DNA from: Pseudodesulfovibrio pelocollis
GTDB taxonomy: Bacteria > Desulfobacterota > Desulfovibrionia > Desulfovibrionales > Desulfovibrionaceae
DNA length: 61,938 bases
NCBI RefSeq assembly: GCF_030282845.1
Contig: NZ_JASTWE010000020.1
Location: 1 to 61,938, forward strand
Reading direction: 5' to 3'
This document shows, one piece after another, positions 55,320-61,938 of the stretch; positions within the stretch are counted from its first letter, which is position 1, and every line of letters begins with the position of its first letter. The notes beneath the pieces are model-generated. The model searched no databases. It saw only the letters and a list, made by a program, of their open reading frames with translations, and was not told the DNA's origin. Position numbers and translations under genes: made by a program.

Positions 55320-56311
55320 TGCAGCCTGCCGAAGTGGAAGTCTACCAGAACGAGGAAGGGAGTCTCGAACTCCGGGTGCCCGTCCAATGGGAGAGCGTCT
55401 GGCTGAACGCCAACCAGATGGCCTTGCTTTTCGGGCGCGACAAGTCCGTTGTTTCCCGCCACATCCGCAATGTGTTTGGGGAAGGGGAGCTGGACGAAGC
55501 GGCAACTGTTGCAAATTTTGCAACAGTTCAAAACGAAGGCGGGAGAACGGTTTCCCGCGATATCGCCCACTACAGCCTCGATGTGGTCATCTCGGTTGGA
55601 TACCGGGTGAAGTCGCAGCAGGGCGTTCGGTTTCGCCAGTGGGCCACGTCCATTTTGCGCGAGCATCTGGTCAAGGGGTATACGGTCGACCAAAAGCGGC
55701 TGGCCGAGAATGCGGATGAGCTGACCAAGGCTCTGGAGCTTGTCCGCCGCAGCGCCGGGAGCATCCGGCATATTGAAGAGGGGCAGGGGCTGGTGGATGT
55801 CATCAGCCGGTACACCCGGACATTTCTCTGGCTCCAGCAGTATGACGAGGGGCGGTTGGCCACGCCCGAAGGGCAGCGCGGCGGCAGGCTCATGGCCCTG
55901 GACGAGGCGCGGGCGGCGCTCGGCACGCTCAAGCGGCAGCTCATGGCCCGGCAGGAAGCCACCGACCTGTTCGCCATGGACAAGGGAGCTGGCCTTGCCG
56001 CCATCTGGGGCGCGTTGCAGCAGAGCGCGTTCGGCGAGGATGTCTACCCCTCGGTGGAGAGCAAGGCGGCGCACCTGCTCTACTTCGTGGTCAAGAACCA
56101 CCCCTTCACGGACGGCAACAAGCGCAGCGCGGCCTTCCTGCTGGTCCATTTCCTGAACGCCAACGGGCGGCTCTTCGACGACAGGGGAGAGTTGGTCGTT
56201 AATGAGGCCGGTCTGGCCGCCCTGACCCTGCTGGTTGCCGAATCCGCGCCCAGGGAAAAGGACACAGTGATCCGGCTCATCCTCAACCTCCTGGCCCAGG
56301 GAGAACAGTGA
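55319..56311 (+). CDS. RhuM - Fic/Doc fusion protein
   Basis: A 330-aa two-domain protein. Residues 1-180 match the RhuM (virulence protein) family: VWLNANQMALLFGRDKSVVSRHI, then YSLDVVISVGYRVKSQQGVRFRQWA. Residues about 200-325 are a Fic/Doc domain with HPFTDGNKR (261-269) in place of the canonical HPFxxGNGR, so it is Doc-like: Doc phosphorylates EF-Tu, whereas most Fic enzymes AMPylate. The N-terminal part has helix-turn-helix character. TGATG overlaps join it to hsdM before and hsdS after, so it is made with the R-M proteins. Similar genes are known in type I loci; the role is unsettled. Confidence 0.85.
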
Positions 56312-57657
56312 TGGGCAAGTATCGGGCGTATCCGGAGTACCGGGACTCGGGCGTGGAGTGGCTTGGGGAGGTGCCGAAGCATTGGAAGCGAGTCAGGGTG
56401 AAAAACGTGGCAACCTTGAATCCTTCGAAAAGTGCTGTTCGTGGCCTTCCGGAGGACATGGAGGTTTCTTTTCTGCCGATGGATGCCGTGGGCGAACAAG
56501 GCGAGTTGGACCTTGCACAATCAAAGCTCCTTGGTGCCGTAATTGATGGGTACACGTATGTCGGGGAAGGAGATGTCATCATTGCGAAGATCACTCCTTG
56601 TTTTGAAAACGGGAAAGGGGCTGTAGCCAAGAGTTTAAAGAATGGGATGGCCTTCGCAACTACTGAAGTCATCCCTCTTCGGTGTCATAATGAACGGGAT
56701 CGCCAGTTCCTCTACTACCTGTTGAGCAGTCCTCCATTTCGCCCTCTTGCTGAAGGCTCAATGTACGGTGCTGGTGGACAAAAACGTGTCTCCGACAACT
56801 TTGTCGCCAACTACTCATTCGCCCAACCATCCGAAGAAGAGCGAACCCAAATCGCCACCTTCCTCGACCGCGAGACCGCTAAGATCGACCGGCTGATCGA
56901 CCGGCAGGAGCAGTTGATCGAACTGCTCAAGGAGAAGCGGCAGGCGGTCATCTCCCATGCCGTGACCAAGGGCCTCGACCCGGATGCCCCCATGAAGGAC
57001 TCCGGCGTGGAATGGCTCGGGGAGATTCCGGCGCATTGGGAGGTTGTTCAACTTGGGCATGTTGCCATATCTATGCAGACAGGCCCATTTGGTAGCCAGT
57101 TACATGCAGAAGACTATTGTGAAGGGGGAACCCCTGTAATCAATCCAGCGCATATGGTTGACGGAAAAATATGTCCCGATGAGAAGTGTGCTGTTGATGA
57201 GGAGATGCTCGAACAACTGGCTCACCATCAACTTCGTGCTCAAGACATTGTCTTTGCACGAAGGGGAGAATTGGGGCGGTGTGCTTTGGTAACGGATCAT
57301 GAGTCTGGATGGCTGTGCGGGACGGGCAGTGTGAAGGTGACTTTGAATATGAGCCGTCTTGCGCCGAAATTCCTGCTGTTGTTCATGGGGACATCTTCGG
57401 CAAGGGATGCCTTGTCTCTTATGTCGAAGGGTTCAACGATGGAGAACCTCAACACTGAGATACTTGGCAAATTGAAAATTCCGCTGCCTCAAATGGATGA
57501 GCAGGTGCGAATTGTTGGTGTTCTTGGGGAACGCCTCAAAAAGATCGCACTCCTACGGGAAAAGGTCGAAAGCGCAATTGCTCTCCTCCAAGAGCGCCGC
57601 ACCGCCCTCATCTCTGCGTCTGTTACCGGCAAGATCGACGTGCGGGTGGCGGTGTAG
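56311..57657 (+). CDS. hsdS: type I restriction-modification specificity subunit
   Basis: A 448-aa DNA-recognition subunit with two target-recognition domains, each followed by a conserved helix. The repeat openings DSGVEWLGEVPKHW (about 9-22) and DSGVEWLGEIPAHW (about 231-244) mark the two halves. The spacer helix is ETAKIDRLIDRQEQLIELLKEKRQ, with an equivalent at the C-terminus. The two recognition domains are unlike each other, so a bipartite asymmetric target is expected. Codon use is less G+C-rich than in its neighbours, typical of swapped recognition domains. Start by TGATG overlap. Confidence 0.94.
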   Translation: MGKYRAYPEYRDSGVEWLGEVPKHWKRVRVKNVATLNPSKSAVRGLPEDMEVSFLPMDAVGEQGELDLAQSKLLGAVIDGYTYVGEGDVIIAKITPCFENGKGAVAKSLKNGMAFATTEVIPLRCHNERDRQFLYYLLSSPPFRPLAEGSMYGAGGQKRVSDNFVANYSFAQPSEEERTQIATFLDRETAKIDRLIDRQEQLIELLKEKRQAVISHAVTKGLDPDAPMKDSGVEWLGEIPAHWEVVQLGHVAISMQTGPFGSQLHAEDYCEGGTPVINPAHMVDGKICPDEKCAVDEEMLEQLAHHQLRAQDIVFARRGELGRCALVTDHESGWLCGTGSVKVTLNMSRLAPKFLLLFMGTSSARDALSLMSKGSTMENLNTEILGKLKIPLPQMDEQVRIVGVLGERLKKIALLREKVESAIALLQERRTALISASVTGKIDVRVAV

Positions 57658-57658
57658 G

Positions 57659-58420
57659 GTGAGCCAGCCGCGCGGCAGCTTCAAGCATGTGCTCGACCTG
57701 CTCGATTCCGGCAGGTTCGCGGCCGCCATGACCGGGCTGCTCGGCGGGCACGGCGTGCGGGTGGGCCAGGGCGATGCCCGGCGGCCCTTGGGGCATGACG
57801 ACCCGGACGAGTGGACCCTGGAGCACTTTTGCGGCGAGCACTGCCGGGAGCTGTTCGACTGCCACGGCTTTGCCTCGTGGTGGAACATCTCCGGCGGCAA
57901 ACGGCCCACATGGGACATCCTTGCCACCTGCACCATCCACGGCGATCCCGGCCTGCTGCTGGTGGAGGCCAAGGCCAATGACCGGGAGCTGGACTGGAAC
58001 GGCAAGGCCGAGCCGGATCAAGCCAACCCCCGAGCGCTCGAAAACCACCGCATCATCGGCCAGTGCATCGACGAGGCCAACACGGCCCTGAACCGCCACA
58101 TCCCCGGCTTTGCCATCAGCCGCGATACCCACTACCAGCTCTCCAACCGCATCGCCTCGGCCTGGAAGCTGGCCGAGTGCGGCCTGCCCGTGGCCCTGCT
58201 CTACCTCGGCTTCACCGGCGACGAGGGCCTGCGCACCGCCACCCGCCACCCCCTGGCCGACCGCGACCACTGGCAACGCCTCATGGGCGCATACCTGCAC
58301 GGGACCGTGCCGCACCATTTCCCAGGCACGGTCATTCATGGTAGCGGGAAAGCCACCATGCGCATGCTGATCGAGGCATTGCCGGTTATGGAAATATCAC
58401 CGCCAGCCCAGGAGCATTGA
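57659..58420 (+). CDS. unrecognised R-M accessory protein with PD-(D/E)XK-like signature
   Basis: A 253-aa protein I cannot assign to a named family. It starts with GTG one base after hsdS and ends three bases before hsdR, so it is translated with the R-M genes. A nuclease-fold signature is seen: TWDILAT with D86, a loop, then GLLLVEAKAN with E103 and K105, preceded by a helix bearing E64. This matches D-x(n)-E-x-K of the PD-(D/E)XK superfamily. The rest is helix/strand with LENHRIIGQCIDEANTAL and ASAWKLAECGLPVALLYLGF. No helicase or DNA-binding domain is visible. It could be an extra nuclease, a nickase or an immunity/control factor; this is inference. The frame upstream of 57659 overlaps hsdS and is not used. 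Confidence 0.65.
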   Translation: MSQPRGSFKHVLDLLDSGRFAAAMTGLLGGHGVRVGQGDARRPLGHDDPDEWTLEHFCGEHCRELFDCHGFASWWNISGGKRPTWDILATCTIHGDPGLLLVEAKANDRELDWNGKAEPDQANPRALENHRIIGQCIDEANTALNRHIPGFAISRDTHYQLSNRIASAWKLAECGLPVALLYLGFTGDEGLRTATRHPLADRDHWQRLMGAYLHGTVPHHFPGTVIHGSGKATMRMLIEALPVMEISPPAQEH

Positions 58421-58423
58421 CCC

Positions 58424-61603
<3,180 letters not shown>

Positions 61604-61871
61604 CGATTGCGGCATGCCATGTTTCCGGTGAGAGAGTGAGCGAAAGGTGCCAACGGCTCATCAAAACAATGCTCGACGTACTCACGATGCCATTGGTGAA
61701 GTCTCATCCTTACTCGAAGCCGGAACTTGGCGACAGCGAACAGATATGGGGCACCCCCTTGCTGAAGCCGGGTCAAAATGCTAGGTCATTCCCCATGCAC
61801 AAAGGACACGCCGAAATAGAATAGACAAATAAAATCAAAGCATTGCCGCTCTGCCGAAAAACGAGAAGTTC
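61604..61871. other. gene-poor right end of the island
   Basis: No convincing gene. A 62-codon frame (61636-61824) has no ribosome site and no recognised feature. The region contains one GGGTCAAA arm-like octamer and ends at attR. Confidence 0.55.
61770..61777. repeat. GGGTCAAA, putative integrase arm site (right)
   Basis: Same octamer as in the left cluster, 95 bp inside attR. One 8-mer alone could be chance; its position near the end is what makes it notable. Confidence 0.35.
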
Positions 61872-61938
61872 CGAGTCTTCTCTTCGGCACCAGAACGATC
61901 AAGGGTTGCGGCTAACAGGCTGCAACCCTTTTTCTTTT
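61872..61938 (+). repeat. attR: right direct repeat of the island
   Basis: Copy of the tRNA-Leu 3' end (61872-61895, identical 24-mer) plus the tRNA terminator to the last base of the window, one mismatch in 67. The upstream tRNA part is absent, so this is not a second tRNA gene. The repeat may run on past the window. Confidence 0.93.

Noticed and set aside
61636-61824. 62-codon plus-strand open frame near attR
   Set aside because: No ribosome site, no recognised motif and odd composition; length is within chance expectation.
61867-61895. A second tRNA-Leu at the right edge
   Set aside because: Only the T-arm and acceptor 3' half are present; the 5' two-thirds of the cloverleaf is missing. 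It is an attachment-site remnant.

Overview
The window (about 62 kb, roughly 63-65% G+C by eye) looks like the chromosome of a sulfate-reducing deltaproteobacterium of the Desulfovibrionaceae, most like Pseudodesulfovibrio/Desulfovibrio. This is inferred from the six-gene Ech-type [NiFe] hydrogenase operon, the DUF748 protein, the density of PAS/HK/c-di-GMP signalling proteins, the codon bias and the gene neighbourhoods. No 16S gene is present, so the genus is an inference.

Layout. 1-9 kb: a GT39-type membrane glycosyltransferase, a lipoprotein alpha/beta hydrolase, a prepilin peptidase, a phenylacetate-CoA ligase-like enzyme, a BNR/sialidase-fold protein coupled to a dienelactone hydrolase-like gene, a TPR protein, an RsbW-like ATPase and a small conserved protein. 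9-11.5 kb: an RNA cluster of an RRM protein, infA and a DEAD-box helicase. 11.5-25.8 kb: a signalling block after an A+T-rich intergenic stretch: a chemoreceptor, a DUF748 protein, an NMT1-sensor histidine kinase translationally coupled to an HD-GYP response regulator, and a convergent Cache-HAMP-PAS-GGDEF-EAL protein. 25.9-34.5 kb: housekeeping genes moaE-moaA, ispH divergent from a TetR regulator with a palindromic operator between them, glutamine cyclotransferase, lgt, an RNase D-like exonuclease, arfB and ychJ. 34.5-43.1 kb, minus strand: xseA-M23 peptidase-xseB-ispA-dxs and ispG-proS. With ispH, four isoprenoid-pathway genes (dxs, ispG, ispH, ispA) lie within 16 kb. 43.2-48.4 kb: echABCDEF, a membrane-bound energy-converting hydrogenase linking ferredoxin, H2 and ion translocation. 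48.7-50.4 kb: a PAPS-reductase/CysD-like protein, a pyridoxamine oxidase-fold protein, tRNA-Arg(ACG) and tRNA-Leu(CAG).

50.36-61.94 kb is a genomic island integrated into the 3' end of tRNA-Leu. The last part of the tRNA plus its terminator is repeated as a 67-bp direct repeat (one mismatch) at the extreme right edge of the window. The island carries a tyrosine recombinase, a second shorter recombinase, and a tightly coupled type I restriction-modification operon. Its order is hsdM, a RhuM-Fic/Doc fusion, hsdS, an unrecognised protein with a PD-(D/E)XK-like signature, and hsdR, with overlaps or gaps of at most 3 nt at every junction. This operon, with its two accessory genes, is the best candidate here for an incompletely described defence system.

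Most genes sit in short co-directional operons ended by clear stem-loops. Start codons were refined by eye using Shine-Dalgarno sites and family N-termini. No database search was possible, so product names rest on recognised motifs.
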